Below, piece by piece: positions 20,192 to 30,590 of a stretch of 64,000 bases of DNA (position 1 is the first letter of the stretch; each line of letters begins with the position of its first letter). The DNA is from Melampsora larici-populina 98AG31 (taxonomy: Eukaryota > Basidiomycota > Pucciniomycetes > Pucciniales > Melampsoraceae). The stretch spans positions 62,001 to 126,000 of the forward strand of contig NW_006768779.1 in the NCBI RefSeq assembly GCF_000204055.1. Reading direction: 5' to 3'. Position numbers and translations under genes: made by a program. Below the pieces are notes generated by a model. That model saw only the letters and a list, made by a program, of their open reading frames with translations. It was not told the origin of the DNA and did not search any database.

Positions 20192-21204
20192 ATGATTAAC
20201 TTAAACCCAGCACCCCATCCCGTTGAGTGCTCTACCTGCTTCGAAGCCGGTCGCAAGTGCACTTGGATTGTATTTGAATCTTTGATCCGCCCGCTTCACG
20301 ACGCTTGTGACCAGTGCGCTCGACGCCAGGTCTGTTGCGGTACGTAACGGTCATTTATCTCTCGTGGCTCATCACTAGATGTGTTATTTATATTGTTGTT
20401 CCTTGCTCATCTTAGACTGGCCTACTCCGCCACCAACCGACGCCAACGGCGACATTCTCGTTAATGTCGTCGAAGGTAACCCTTACATACCGGGTCGCCC
20501 AAACGAAACCGACAAGGCTCGTCGCATTCGAGTTGGTTCTTGGGACTCCAAGCCTGACAAGCCTCGTAACGTCAAGTTACAAGAGAAGTGGCGCCAGGAC
20601 TTGTTCATCTGGAACAACCGAGGCAACACACCCATCCAGCCCAATGTTCCGCCTCCCAAACCCACCTCACCTCCTTCATCCAAGCCTCCTAAGACCCCCA
20701 ACAACCCGCCACGCGCCACCCGCGAAGCCTCTGTCCCCGCCATCGAGATCTTAGACACCCCAACTCCAGTCAATCCCCCTGACCAACCAGTTCCTAACCA
20801 ACCCACTAAGCCTGCTACTGTAGAGACCCCTGTTGTTAATGACCCTGTTATTAATATGTCTTTAGATTGTTATAGCAGCTTTTGTTAAAAGATTTGGTAA
20901 AGACTCTGATACTATTTGGTTTGTTGAAAAGGTGGATGAGGTTGAAGAATTAAGAAGAGTTGGTACTGCTAAACCCAAAGTTCCTAATTTTGAATCTACT
21001 ATCTGTCTCACTAAATCAATGATGGATGCTTTGTATGCTCATTGGGCTGAACATGACCCTTACTCTGATGCTGAAAGTTCTGCTTGTGTAAATGTTGTTA
21101 GAAATTTTAAAAGACTTGTAGCCAAACATTTCCTTCCTTCTTCTACTACTACTCCTTCTAACTCTTCCGACAAAGGCAAAAAACATGCCTTCAACCAAGA
21201 TTAA
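20192..21204 (+). CDS. Cys-rich Zn2Cys6-like protein encoded antisense inside the LTR element
   Basis: Proposed exons 20192-20339, 20416-20819 and 20866-21204 give an uninterrupted 296-residue protein. Intron 1 (GTACGT...CTTAG, 76 nt) is clear. Intron 2 (GTAGAG...TTTAG, 46 nt) is short; without it the gene needs a +1 shift near 20868. Residues 13-49 have the spacing C-x2-C-x6-C-x15-C-x2-C-x6-C, close to the fungal Zn2Cys6 cluster, which usually has a shorter middle loop. A Pro-rich linker (about 95-180) and a helical C-terminal domain (FVKRFGKDSDTIWFVEKVDE) follow. It lies between gag-protease and the 3' LTR, on the opposite strand, with a TATA box in the LTR upstream. Function unknown; a DNA- or RNA-binding accessory protein is a guess. 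Confidence 0.6.
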
Positions 21205-23341
21205 AATTATCTTATGTTGTTTTCTAAAAAATATCTATTCTTATCTGTACTTCTAGCACATTATTAGCCCCTTGTTGTTATTTTTCCCGTCAAATCATTA
21301 AAACCAAAAAAATCTTATGAATAATAGTTGTAGTAGGAAAACTCTTCAGAAAAAATAGTGCATAAAAAAAGAACCAGTTTTAATTGGAACAACTTGAGTG
21401 TGCCCTTTTGCATTTCTTTCTTTCTTGAGCCACCTCCCCCAACTTAAATGAAAACTTCCACAGTAACCTTTATCTTACTTATTTCTAACTATTGTAAAAA
21501 AGACTCTCCACATCCTGATCATATGACAAAACTTCTAACTTCTTTATAAAATTGTAACCGCAGCTTATGAAATATTTTGATATTAATTTCTTATTCCCAT
21601 AATTCACTAATATATGTAAAAAATCCCAAGTAACCTCTAATCTAGGCCTTGACTAAAAAATTCACGCACATCGGATTCTGTCCCGACTGTAACTTAACTA
21701 ATTCGCAAGAAATAATTATATCTAAGTATCCAATAAATGTAAGTTTTAACTAAATTCCAAAGTTGGTCCGCCTAATCAAATGCGCACTCTGTGTTGAACT
21801 CCAATACTAAAGTCTTCAATATGTAACATAAAAATTTCTGCTTCAGTAATCATTCAATTGTTTTGTTTGTATAATCCAAAGTATCCACCACCCTCAACAT
21901 TCCAACACCCCCATATAAGAAAAAGAAAAGAAAGAAAAGGAAAAAATTGTGCTGTAGTAGTAACCATTTTATAATTGTATTTTGTAATTGTTATGCCGCT
22001 TTGATTGTTTAATTGTAATGCGCAGCCTCTCCCCAGACCCCCTACTACAGACTTGAATTGTTTGTAATTTGTTTTAATTTGATAATAATTCGATTTAATT
22101 TGTTTATAACACTGATATTCCAATACCTGCCAACTATTCCGCCATCCTCGTCAATCCTAACCCGTCCCCAAAAGAAGAAGCAGAAACATATCCATAACAC
22201 TTCACTAATTGATAACTCTTGATAATTTAATATATGTAATTTTAAAGGTTGTAACTTGTAAATTTAATTGAAATTTTATATGTAGTAGTAATCCATTTAT
22301 TTGTTTAGTTTGACTTATGATTTTATCAATTGATTTGTCCCACTGCAGTCCCCCTACTACACATGTAATTATTGTTTTAACTATCCTACCAGCCATCTAG
22401 TCCTCCATCCTCAACAAACCTGTCCCGTCCCCAAAAGAAAAAAGAAACATATCCATAACTCTGACTTGATTTTATATTGATGATAATGATTTTAATTTGA
22501 CTATTTTGATTCATTGTTTGAGTATCGTAATAATTTTGTACGTAATTTTTGTTATTTGACTTATAATTCAGTTGTGTTGTTAATGTACTTATGTTTAACT
22601 ATCTGTTCATGCCAACTATCCTCCATCCTCAACTGCCCATTTCCAACCGCCATAAGAGAAGAAAAGAGAATAAAAACTTGAATTTGAAATTAATTTTGAA
22701 ACATAATAATATCAGAAGAAAGAAATTTAGAGAAATAGGTCTTATAGCAGTAATCCATTTTTGATGTTTGTAATTTTGATTTTGACTAATTGTTGTTGTA
22801 TGTAACTAGTACCCAGCCCGTGCCCCCTGCTATTGATGTTGTCTGATTTAAGTAAAGATAAAGTTAGAAGACCGTAATAAAGAAAAAACGTAACACGCCC
22901 CATGTACTGGAGTAATTTTGATTTTTAAAGTAGTATACCAATTCAATTTTGATTGATTTGAATGTTGAATTTTGTGATTTAACTGTTTGTGCCCGCCCCT
23001 ACCCACCACTTTTTGTTGTTTAATTGTAATAACTATAACTATCCATTCCTGCCAACTTCCTCCATCCTCAACTACCTATCCCACACCGCTGACTTGAAAA
23101 GAAAGAAAGAAAAAGAAAGAAAAAGAAACTGATAAAAAAAGAAAAGAAGAAAACACTGAAAAAAAAAGAACAAAACTTTGACAAAACTAAAATTGAGATT
23201 AAGAACACTGATTTGAAATTAAGCACCAAATTTATTCTATATACACCACCAAGTCCCCATATTAACTACTAGTTGGTGATAGACATTCAAGGTTACTTGG
23301 ATTTTTTATATACTGAATGCCCGTTGCTTCACCAACACTCC
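21205..23341. repeat. non-coding interior with degenerate tandem repeats
   Basis: A+T-rich. The motif (T)CCTCCATCCTCAAC recurs near 22130, 22400, 22620 and 23058. A C-rich CCCC(C)TACTAC-type motif recurs near 22040, 22345, 22818 and 22993. CCCCAAAAGAAGAA-type runs recur near 22165 and 22425. This suggests four diverged copies of a roughly 250-400-bp unit. It ends in a GAAAGAAA purine run (23095-23170). No coding frame of note. Confidence 0.65.
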
Positions 23342-26300
23342 TTATAACCTTGATAACCCTTCACCGTAAAAATTCTCCACATAATCTGGAACTGCACTAC
23401 TATTTTCACCTTGCACCTCCTGCTCTAATTTTGCCAGCTGCACTTCCAACAATGTTGTCCTCTTCTCTTCTAAATTCAATTCCCTTTCCCAATTGCCCTC
23501 ATCAGGATTACAAACTGTGAACCGAGTCCATATTCCCCTCTCATCCCGCAAAGTCAACCTTTCCCCTATTGCCTTCCCAAATTCAATTTGTGCTCTAAAA
23601 TCCGTAAGAAATGGCCGTCCTAGTAAAATTGGACATTTACTTTCTTTAGCTACCCAAAAATGTGCCACACCTTGAACCCTGGTGCCAACTACTACGTCTA
23701 CTGCTTCTCCAATGCCAATCAACTCAGTTCTTTGACCACCTATACCCTTAACACCAGAATTGATAGATATCAGCCCCTTCAATCCCAGTTCTCCCGCCAC
23801 TGACTCTGGTATAATATTGATTTGAGATCCAGAATCCACCAAGGCCTTCACTCTCTTCTTCTTCCCTCCCAACATAATGTCTAAGTACCCCAAAGGACGT
23901 GAATATAAAACATCTTCATCTTCACTTTCACTTCCGCTAGTTGAACCATCATCCTCCAGACTTCCAGTAGCCACTTTTAAAGGTTTGATGATTCTAGGTA
24001 TGATCACCCGCCGTTTTGAAACTTGTTTCTTGACATTCTCGGCCAGTGCTGGTGAAATAGCACACAACTCTCCCACCTCTGCCTCAATTTTAGTCTTCAT
24101 GATTTTATCTACTACTTTATTCATTCCTCCTTCATAACCCCTTTCCACCGGCCTTTCAAATCTACCTCTAACTATATCCTGCTTTGTAACTCTTGGAGCC
24201 ATCACAGTTGCCTTCTTCTTTTGTTCCACTGTCTTCCTTTGTTTCAATTCAGCTAATGGTATGTCATCACTACTATCATATTCTTCTACATGCTCCTCTA
24301 ATTTCATGATTTCTTCTTCTACTTCTACATTGTCTTGTTGGATTGACACTTTCTTCTTCTTTGGGGCTTCAACGGGGTCAGCTTTTCCTCTTCCTCTTTT
24401 AACTTCTACATCATAAATTTTTGTACCTGCTCCCGCCATAGCGGCCTTGAATCCTCTCCTAGTAATACCTGGTGCCTTCCACTCCTCTAATACCGCACAA
24501 TTAGCTCTTAATTCCCGGATTTGAGGGTCCCTACTTGTCTCCGTAGTCAAGATTCCTGTTACAGCTAATTTATCTGGTTCCTTTACTGGTGGAGTTTCAG
24601 CTTGAGTGTGAGTAGATCCTCCATTGAGGAAGGAGTTTGTAGCTTGCATAACTTGAAGAGAGTGATCAGCAACTACAGTCCTGATAGGTCTACTACTATC
24701 CCATCCAACTACTTGGCCGTTTGACAGGATATAACTATTGTCATGTTCTGTAACAAATCCGTCATGAATATCCCTTTGCTTGTCTAGGCACCTATTATGA
24801 CCATGTCCTTCCTTGCCACAATAATAGCACATGATTGGCCCATCTCTAAAGACCTTCTCCCGAAACTCTCCTCGTGGAGGCCCATTGTTGGGTGGTGGAG
24901 GTCTGTAAGAACCGCTTGATGGCTGTTGATTGCCATTGTTTTGTTGGAATTGTCCCGCCGAATTGTTCCATTGATAATTTGATTTATGACCTCCTCTTCC
25001 TTGATTTCCACTGTATCCTCCTCTGTTTCCACCATATCCTCCTCTTCCTCTATTCATTCCAAAGTTGGAATATTGACCGCCATTTTGATTATTCTGACCA
25101 GAACCATTATTGTTGAAGTTCTGTCCTCCTTGTTGGCCTCCTCTAAAATAAGTTGAAGAGTTGAATTGAGGTGCTGGGTCTTGATTTTGAGCTGGGGGTC
25201 CGGAGTTATCTTGCCCAGAGTAAGAGTTGTTCTGGAAACCTTTATGAACATGATTATCCTGGCTTGTAACCAAAGGTCTATTTAATCCTCGCCCAGTCCA
25301 TGCAGCAAACTGTCGAACCAATTCACTGATAGTTGCTTCATCCGCCAACTGTCCACCAATCTTCCTATTCAATCCCTCCATTTTCAGTCCCCGCCTCTCC
25401 TTGTCCTTTTGTACAACCTTCTCCTTAAGTTCTTCATCCTTCTTTCCTCGTAACTCCTCAAACACTAATTCGACCTCTTCTTGTAATACCATATGAATTG
25501 TCTTCTTAAGCACCTTCCATCCAGGCAGCCGGTGCCTTCCATCCCTTGTCCTTCTTAAATTTCCATCACTACGTAGCTTCTCCTTGATCTTCTTTTGCAT
25601 GCCATCTGAGAATGCTCTGTAATAGTAGTTGCATATCTCATCCTCAGAGTCAATGTAATCATACTTCTTGAGATAGACCAGTATACTATCAAACTTATGT
25701 CTAAAACCCTCAAATTCCAACTTGGAATCAATACCACCATTGCTTTCAGAATCTAAAGCCAACTCCTTCAAATCTTCCACCGTGTACTTAGGCGCCTCCC
25801 TTATTGATGCATAACAATCCTTCATTTCCGTCTTCAATAATTTCCAATCCCATTCTCCTTCACCCCAACCCTTCAGCTCCTTGATTTCCTCTTTCAAATC
25901 TTTTCCATTTACAAAGGCACAAACTTGCATTGCCATATCAACACCACTTGCTCCATCCACATCTGCAGCAACCTCAAAATCCCGTAAGAATTTCTGAACA
26001 TCATCGCCACGACTAAACCGTAATTCCAAATCTTGCGGTTCAATTTTGACAACTTTCTTCCTTCCCTTCTTACTCTTTTTCTTCTTCTTGATTTCCACCT
26101 CACTTTCTTCCCCTGAGCTTGAACTATCCTCATCACTGCTATCTGAACTTGAACTACTACTGCTTCCGTAATACTTCTTCCTGCCTTTTCTTTTACTTCC
26201 CTTCCTTGGCTTCTCTCTTGTGTCCTGCAACTTCTGCAATACCTTCTTCATATGTTCTGCTTGTAGCTGTGCCTCCTTCAAATACTCTTTTGCCTCTTGG

Positions 26301-26569
26301 ATTGAAATTTTCTCCTCTCGTAACCTTCCGTCCTCGTACTCCATTGGCACTATTCCTTCTTTTGTTATTTCCCCTACACATTTTGTGGTGACATCATCCC
26401 CTGAATCCTCCTCATTTTCTTTCTTCTCCCTGTATGAATCTTGACCCCTTTGACGAGTTCCTTCTTGACCACCACTATTCTCGCCTTTACTACCCATTAC
26501 AGATAAATTTTCTTCTCCCGAGATTTGTTTTGGGTTTGGAGATGCTCTAATATTATTTTGAGATGACAT
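23342..26569 (-). CDS. gag: Gag-protease polyprotein of the long-LTR element
   Basis: 1,075 residues, intact. The N terminus is charged and Ser/Lys-rich. A Gag capsid-like domain (about 180-330) includes FLRDFEVAADVDGASGVDMA and a DWKLLKTEM segment. A Gly/Asn/Gln-rich RGG-like stretch (about 450-560) follows. Then comes a canonical zinc knuckle CYYCGKEGHGHNRC (about 581-594), an acidic/basic linker, and a retropepsin-like aspartic protease with VDSGSQ (D about 912) and ILLGRPFL. The frame ends 100 residues after the protease, with no RT. Start at the first ATG, about 120 nt after the primer-binding site. An intact frame in a region full of broken genes implies recent activity. Confidence 0.85.
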   Translation of the reverse strand: MSSQNNIRASPNPKQISGEENLSVMGSKGENSGGQEGTRQRGQDSYREKKENEEDSGDDVTTKCVGEITKEGIVPMEYEDGRLREEKISIQEAKEYLKEAQLQAEHMKKVLQKLQDTREKPRKGSKRKGRKKYYGSSSSSSSDSSDEDSSSSGEESEVEIKKKKKSKKGRKKVVKIEPQDLELRFSRGDDVQKFLRDFEVAADVDGASGVDMAMQVCAFVNGKDLKEEIKELKGWGEGEWDWKLLKTEMKDCYASIREAPKYTVEDLKELALDSESNGGIDSKLEFEGFRHKFDSILVYLKKYDYIDSEDEICNYYYRAFSDGMQKKIKEKLRSDGNLRRTRDGRHRLPGWKVLKKTIHMVLQEEVELVFEELRGKKDEELKEKVVQKDKERRGLKMEGLNRKIGGQLADEATISELVRQFAAWTGRGLNRPLVTSQDNHVHKGFQNNSYSGQDNSGPPAQNQDPAPQFNSSTYFRGGQQGGQNFNNNGSGQNNQNGGQYSNFGMNRGRGGYGGNRGGYSGNQGRGGHKSNYQWNNSAGQFQQNNGNQQPSSGSYRPPPPNNGPPRGEFREKVFRDGPIMCYYCGKEGHGHNRCLDKQRDIHDGFVTEHDNSYILSNGQVVGWDSSRPIRTVVADHSLQVMQATNSFLNGGSTHTQAETPPVKEPDKLAVTGILTTETSRDPQIRELRANCAVLEEWKAPGITRRGFKAAMAGAGTKIYDVEVKRGRGKADPVEAPKKKKVSIQQDNVEVEEEIMKLEEHVEEYDSSDDIPLAELKQRKTVEQKKKATVMAPRVTKQDIVRGRFERPVERGYEGGMNKVVDKIMKTKIEAEVGELCAISPALAENVKKQVSKRRVIIPRIIKPLKVATGSLEDDGSTSGSESEDEDVLYSRPLGYLDIMLGGKKKRVKALVDSGSQINIIPESVAGELGLKGLISINSGVKGIGGQRTELIGIGEAVDVVVGTRVQGVAHFWVAKESKCPILLGRPFLTDFRAQIEFGKAIGERLTLRDERGIWTRFTVCNPDEGNWERELNLEEKRTTLLEVQLAKLEQEVQGENSSAVPDYVENFYGEGLSRL

Positions 26570-26690
26570 GTTGAGATTTGAGATTTTTACTAAGTTCGGA
26601 TTTGTGATTTTGAGATATAATGACTTGTTGATTTGTTGAAACTACAATGCGCTGGAGCACCTGCGGAGACGCAGAAGTTGTTTTGAGTTG

Positions 26691-26707
26691 CCCCAGTGGA
26701 GTCACCA
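26691..26707 (-). other. tRNA primer-binding site
   Basis: Minus-strand TGGTGACTCCACTGGGG starts two bases after the 5' LTR and is complementary to a tRNA 3' end (...CCCCAGTGGAGTCACCA). This sets the element's orientation as minus. The tRNA identity was not determined. Confidence 0.75.
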
Positions 26708-26709
26708 GA

Positions 26710-28568
26710 TGTAGAACTCCTACGCAGTGTAGCGTAGGCTGAGCCGGAGAGGGGAAGAATCACCACTCGTGAGACCGGATGAAACTCAGGTGCTGTGAAG
26801 CTGCCCTTGTCCTTCAAAAATGATTTCGAGATTTAAGATGAGGTGTCTCTACTCTCACTTCTTTGTCTTTTTAAGGTTTCCCGAAACCTATTTTACACCA
26901 CACGGTTGGATGCGCAGCACTGAGCGGAGTCTAACACTATTACACACAACTCTTCACGAGTTTGTAGTATATGTAAACTCAAGTTTGTTGATTTCCGCAA
27001 GGTTGTAACACACTGGTACAGGTCTGGGATGAATTTCTGACCCCGACTCGACCCGGCCTCGACTTGGATCAAGAGGCGGGTTGTTGATGTGATTTTAAAA
27101 CTTCTAATTCTTTTACGATGTCCCGACTAGATTGTGACCAAGCTCAGCCTCCACTAATCTTTAAAAAACACTACAACAACAACAATTCTTTTAACTACTT
27201 TTGAAAACAAACAAACAAAGTAAGTCTTTTAACTCTTTTCTTCCGCACAAAATACAACTTCAAATAACTAGTTATCCTTCACAATGATAACAATTTTAAC
27301 ACTTGATTTTTTTTATATAGGAACTTCTCGAACACACAGATTTACTAGCACAAAGCACACACTGAGAACGATTTCTCTTCGACTGAACAGGACCACGAAA
27401 ACGAAGACAGTACACTTTGATTTGAATCTACTCGATTCGTACACACACAAACAAACAGACACACAATTGGACACAAAAATCCCATCCACAATAATTCGAT
27501 ACTCAAAATTCCCTTTCGAACAGCCCTTCTTATACCTTTTGATTCCTCAGTTTCATCTCATTACGCGGCCTCAATCTCCAACCTCAACGTTTTCCTCCGA
27601 CCGATTGTTCTCGAAACCGATTTATCATTTAATCAATATGTAAGTGTTTTTATTTCCTTCTCTTATCTGTTTTCTTTATATCGCTCATCGTTTCAAATTC
27701 ATTTCTCTTTTCTTATTCTCAACCCCTTCTAGTTTAACTCTCCATCTTCGATCCCAGCCTCTTTCAACTGCAGCCTTCAAACTTTCACATCACGGCTACT
27801 TATCTCGTAACTGATTCCTATCACACGTCATTTCAATCTCAAAGCTTGATCTTACACGCCAAGAGGTGAGTCTTGTAGGTTCATTCCTGATTTGCTTTTT
27901 GATTTCACGCTCTACTAACATCTTTTCTCTTTATCTTTTCTAAGTAGATTCCCCAAAATCAGTCTTCCTATGTCATCTTTTGAATTCGATCTAAATCCCT
28001 CATTCAAATTTGAACCAAAGTGAGTCTTGGCTTATCCCTTTCATAGACACACCTCCGATCCACCCGCTTCTGACCTCTGAATCGTACTCTTCTCTGTATG
28101 TAACTCGTCTTCTCCAACTATCTCTTTATTTCCATACTTTATCTCCTCGATTCCAGCTTTTCGTCCCTTATTAAGGTTTACTTCACTCTTATGCTCTCCA
28201 CTACCTTGATGATACCCTTTTGTTATTTTAATTTTCTATCTTTGATATGTATTTTTCTCAATGTGTCTTGTCTCCGACTTGACTCCTTTACTTTGCTTTG
28301 CTCAAATCCTCGATCTGTATTATATTCACGTTATCATTCTTTGTTTTAAACTATCTGAATCACTTTGTTATCATGTCTGACTTTGTATGATATCACTTAA
28401 GAAAGTTGAAATGACACAATAAAGTTTTCTGGCTACCTTTGTTGACTATCATCTTGACCAGAGCTTCTCAGAGCTTGAAATCTGCTCTCAGCAAGTAAGA
28501 CTTTGAGCTTCTCAAGCCCTTCTTCGTGTATATAAAGGTGAGGGTGATGGTGTGTTCTGATCACCACA
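26710..28568 (-). repeat. 5' LTR of the Gag-protease element
   Basis: 1,859 bp, same ends as the other copy. Expected to drive gag-protease on the minus strand. Confidence 0.93.
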
Positions 28569-28772
28569 ACGTGAGGTGGATGTTTGGGAAGTCGAAGCCA
28601 TGGAATGCGTGCCAGGTTCTTAACGCAGTAAGGTATTTGGTAATTGTTGTGACTTTGACAGGCTCATTGGTTGCGCGCTGATTGACATTTTGGCCAGCCC
28701 AGATGTAAAGTGCTTGACTGTGTTGCACTATGCAGGGAATGTGCATTGTTGTTTCAGTTTGGCAAATCACTT
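28569..28772 (-). pseudogene. tyrosine recombinase of a DIRS-like element, N-terminal part
   Basis: The minus-strand frame reads through VKVTTITKYLTALRTWHAFH and GFDFPNIHLT up to the ACGT at 28569-28572. It continues in frame at 17961 with LKTLLRASKKLEARAP. The pattern YLTALRTWHAFHG...LK.LLR is typical of the core-binding domain of DIRS-like YRs. The split is caused by the LTR element. Confidence 0.65.
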
Positions 28773-28989
28773 GAACTTCTTGAAGCCGGATGACTAAGAT
28801 TCAATGGTTGAATGGCTCCATTGGGCTCTAATCATGTGTTGTTGAGCCCTGGTTATTGGTCGCTTAATGTCATCATTGACTCTCAAGAAAGACTTGATGC
28901 ATCTCATATTGGGTATTGGTCTGGCACGTGTGATAGGAAGAGTCAAGTCTTGTGTCAGCCAATGATGACTTATCCACTGTCCGACCATT

Positions 28990-30330
28990 TTGAAAAGGTA
29001 GCATGTGCTTACTTATTGAGTGAAAAGAATATAGCGTCCAGTTATTGGTATTGTTGGAAAAGATGTGGAATGACAGTGGGTTTGTGAGGAAGTGGGACGT
29101 ATAAGATGATTTAGCAAGGGAAATTGATGTATAAAATGATTTAGCAAGGAAAATTTAGGAAGGGTGTTATGCAACAGTTGGAGGGAAGGGGGGATGCAAT
29201 GGAGAGAGACTGGATCTTAGAGCTGATACATGGTTGGTTACGGGAACAGAAGGTAGTCAGTCTTGGGTGTGGAGGTGGAAAGGAAAATAAGGTAGCAACT
29301 CTTCCTCATAGATAAAAGGATGGCTCACCACTATGGTGTCAGCTTTGGTGGACACTTGACATCTTCCAGCCATTGTTTCAAGTCATCTAGGACAGCCACG
29401 TGGATCTGCAAATACCAAGGTTTGGAAGTAGGCAGGCCGTGTGAAAATGGGTCTGCGGTGTTGTCCAAAGTGTTCACTTGCCGTTGCTCAAGTTGGTAGT
29501 TGTTTTGAAATAGGATCCTGGAGATATTTTTCCATTCCTCGTTGACCCAGTCATCGCAGGAAGACATATTTTGCAGCACTGCTTTGGTTGTTATGTTGTC
29601 AGTCAACACTAGGAACCTTTCCCCTTTGAGAGGTTGCATCTTCTGTACAATGAGCAAACCCAAACAACCTGTAACCGTTTCCAGCCATGTGATCCCACAC
29701 GCAGGTTGTCTGTAGGGTTGATCCCAACCTGGGTGCAGTTTGAACAGTGCCCAAGATTTACCAACAATGACGCCTATGCCAAAAGACATAGACGTGTCAC
29801 TCACCCACTGATGTTGTTCACTACGCAAGTATTTAGTAGCATTTGGTTCGGGAAAGCGTTCAAGGCATTTTGCCAGATGTTGAGATCTCCCCTGACCTTG
29901 GGAGGCATTTTCCATTTGGCTTCTGGTTTGGACCACTTCCACTTCCAGTGGCGTCCAGACCGTAAGTAACATTGCGATTGTGGAGCAATGTAGGATACGT
30001 GGCTCAGACGGCTATACATCTTCTCCACTTCTTTGAACGTGTAATCTACACTACGGGAGGGTCGCAATGGTTTACAGGCGGAAACGACCGCCAGGCTGAA
30101 GGCCGTCTGCCCCTCCGCATTGATGGGCGGCCTGTAGCAGGCCCACTGAGCTCTTGCCTGCCAGGTGCCAGACAGCGCGAACAGCAGGCCGCAAAGTGTG
30201 CGCCTAGCAGGCACCATTAAACGGCCTTCAGACCGTCGAGGACATGTACGCCCCAAGGAATGCGCGCAAGCAAATCATTGGACCAAGTGACCCAATGGAT
30301 ATTTTATTGCGCTGCTCACACCGGTCTCGG
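28990..30330 (-). pseudogene. reverse transcriptase C-terminus / RNase H of a DIRS-like element
   Basis: The frame at 29331-29972 (minus) contains WVSDTSMSFGIGVIVGKSWA, a WLET segment, VLTDNITTKAVLQN and NTADPFSHG, the RNase H pattern of DIRS-like elements. Upstream, in a different frame (to about 30060), FKEVEKMYSRLSHVSYIAPQ and a Trp/Lys-rich stretch match the end of the RT domain. At least one frameshift (near 29850) and a GC-rich inverted-repeat insertion (30094-30236) break it. RT-RH followed by a tyrosine recombinase on the same strand is the DIRS gene order. Between 28990 and 29330 I see nothing coding. Confidence 0.65.
30094..30236. mobile_element. short GC-rich inverted-repeat element inside the DIRS remnant
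   Basis: CTGAAGGCCGT near 30096 is mirrored by ACGGCCTTCAG near 30220. The interior is GC-rich, with GCAGGC/GCCTGC repeats unlike the surroundings. It falls between parts of the RT domain. A small MITE is plausible; no target duplication was identified. Confidence 0.4.
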
Positions 30331-30590
30331 ATACCAAATGATTTGGCACGCTTGCACCAGTTCCAAACCACATGAATGCTTGCACTGGCCCCAACAGGGG
30401 AATGGAAATCCAACGGGATAAGGAAGGGCCGTCAAACAGCTCAAAGCTGGACAAGCATTTATTCAATTTCAATGTAATCATGAGAAAGAGGCAGGCAGTC
30501 AGGAATAAAAAATGTAATTTCCTTTGGCTTTCTATATATTGTAATCATCTGTGCCCATTCATAACCCTTCCATTCATTGGTAACTGTTTG

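Larger units (their letters stand above)
17962..28568 (-). mobile_element. 10.6-kb LTR element with Gag-protease and an antisense Cys-rich gene, no RT or integrase
   Basis: Two 1,859-bp LTRs (17962-19820 and 26710-28568) flank a 6,889-bp interior. The flanking bases are ACGT on both sides (17958-17961, 28569-28572), a 4-bp target duplication. On the minus strand a primer-binding site starts 2 nt after the 5' LTR, and a purine-rich stretch precedes the 3' LTR, which fixes the orientation. The interior codes for a 1,075-residue Gag-protease (minus) and a spliced Cys-rich gene (plus). No YxDD, RNase H or DDE integrase motif is present in any frame, so it resembles TR-GAG type non-autonomous retrotransposons and would need pol from a partner. 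I saw three differences between the LTRs, so it is very young. Confidence 0.85.

Noticed and set aside
29634..30220. Plus-strand frames opposite the DIRS RT/RNase H
   Set aside because: The minus strand carries the recognisable RNase H and RT motifs; the plus frames are shadows.
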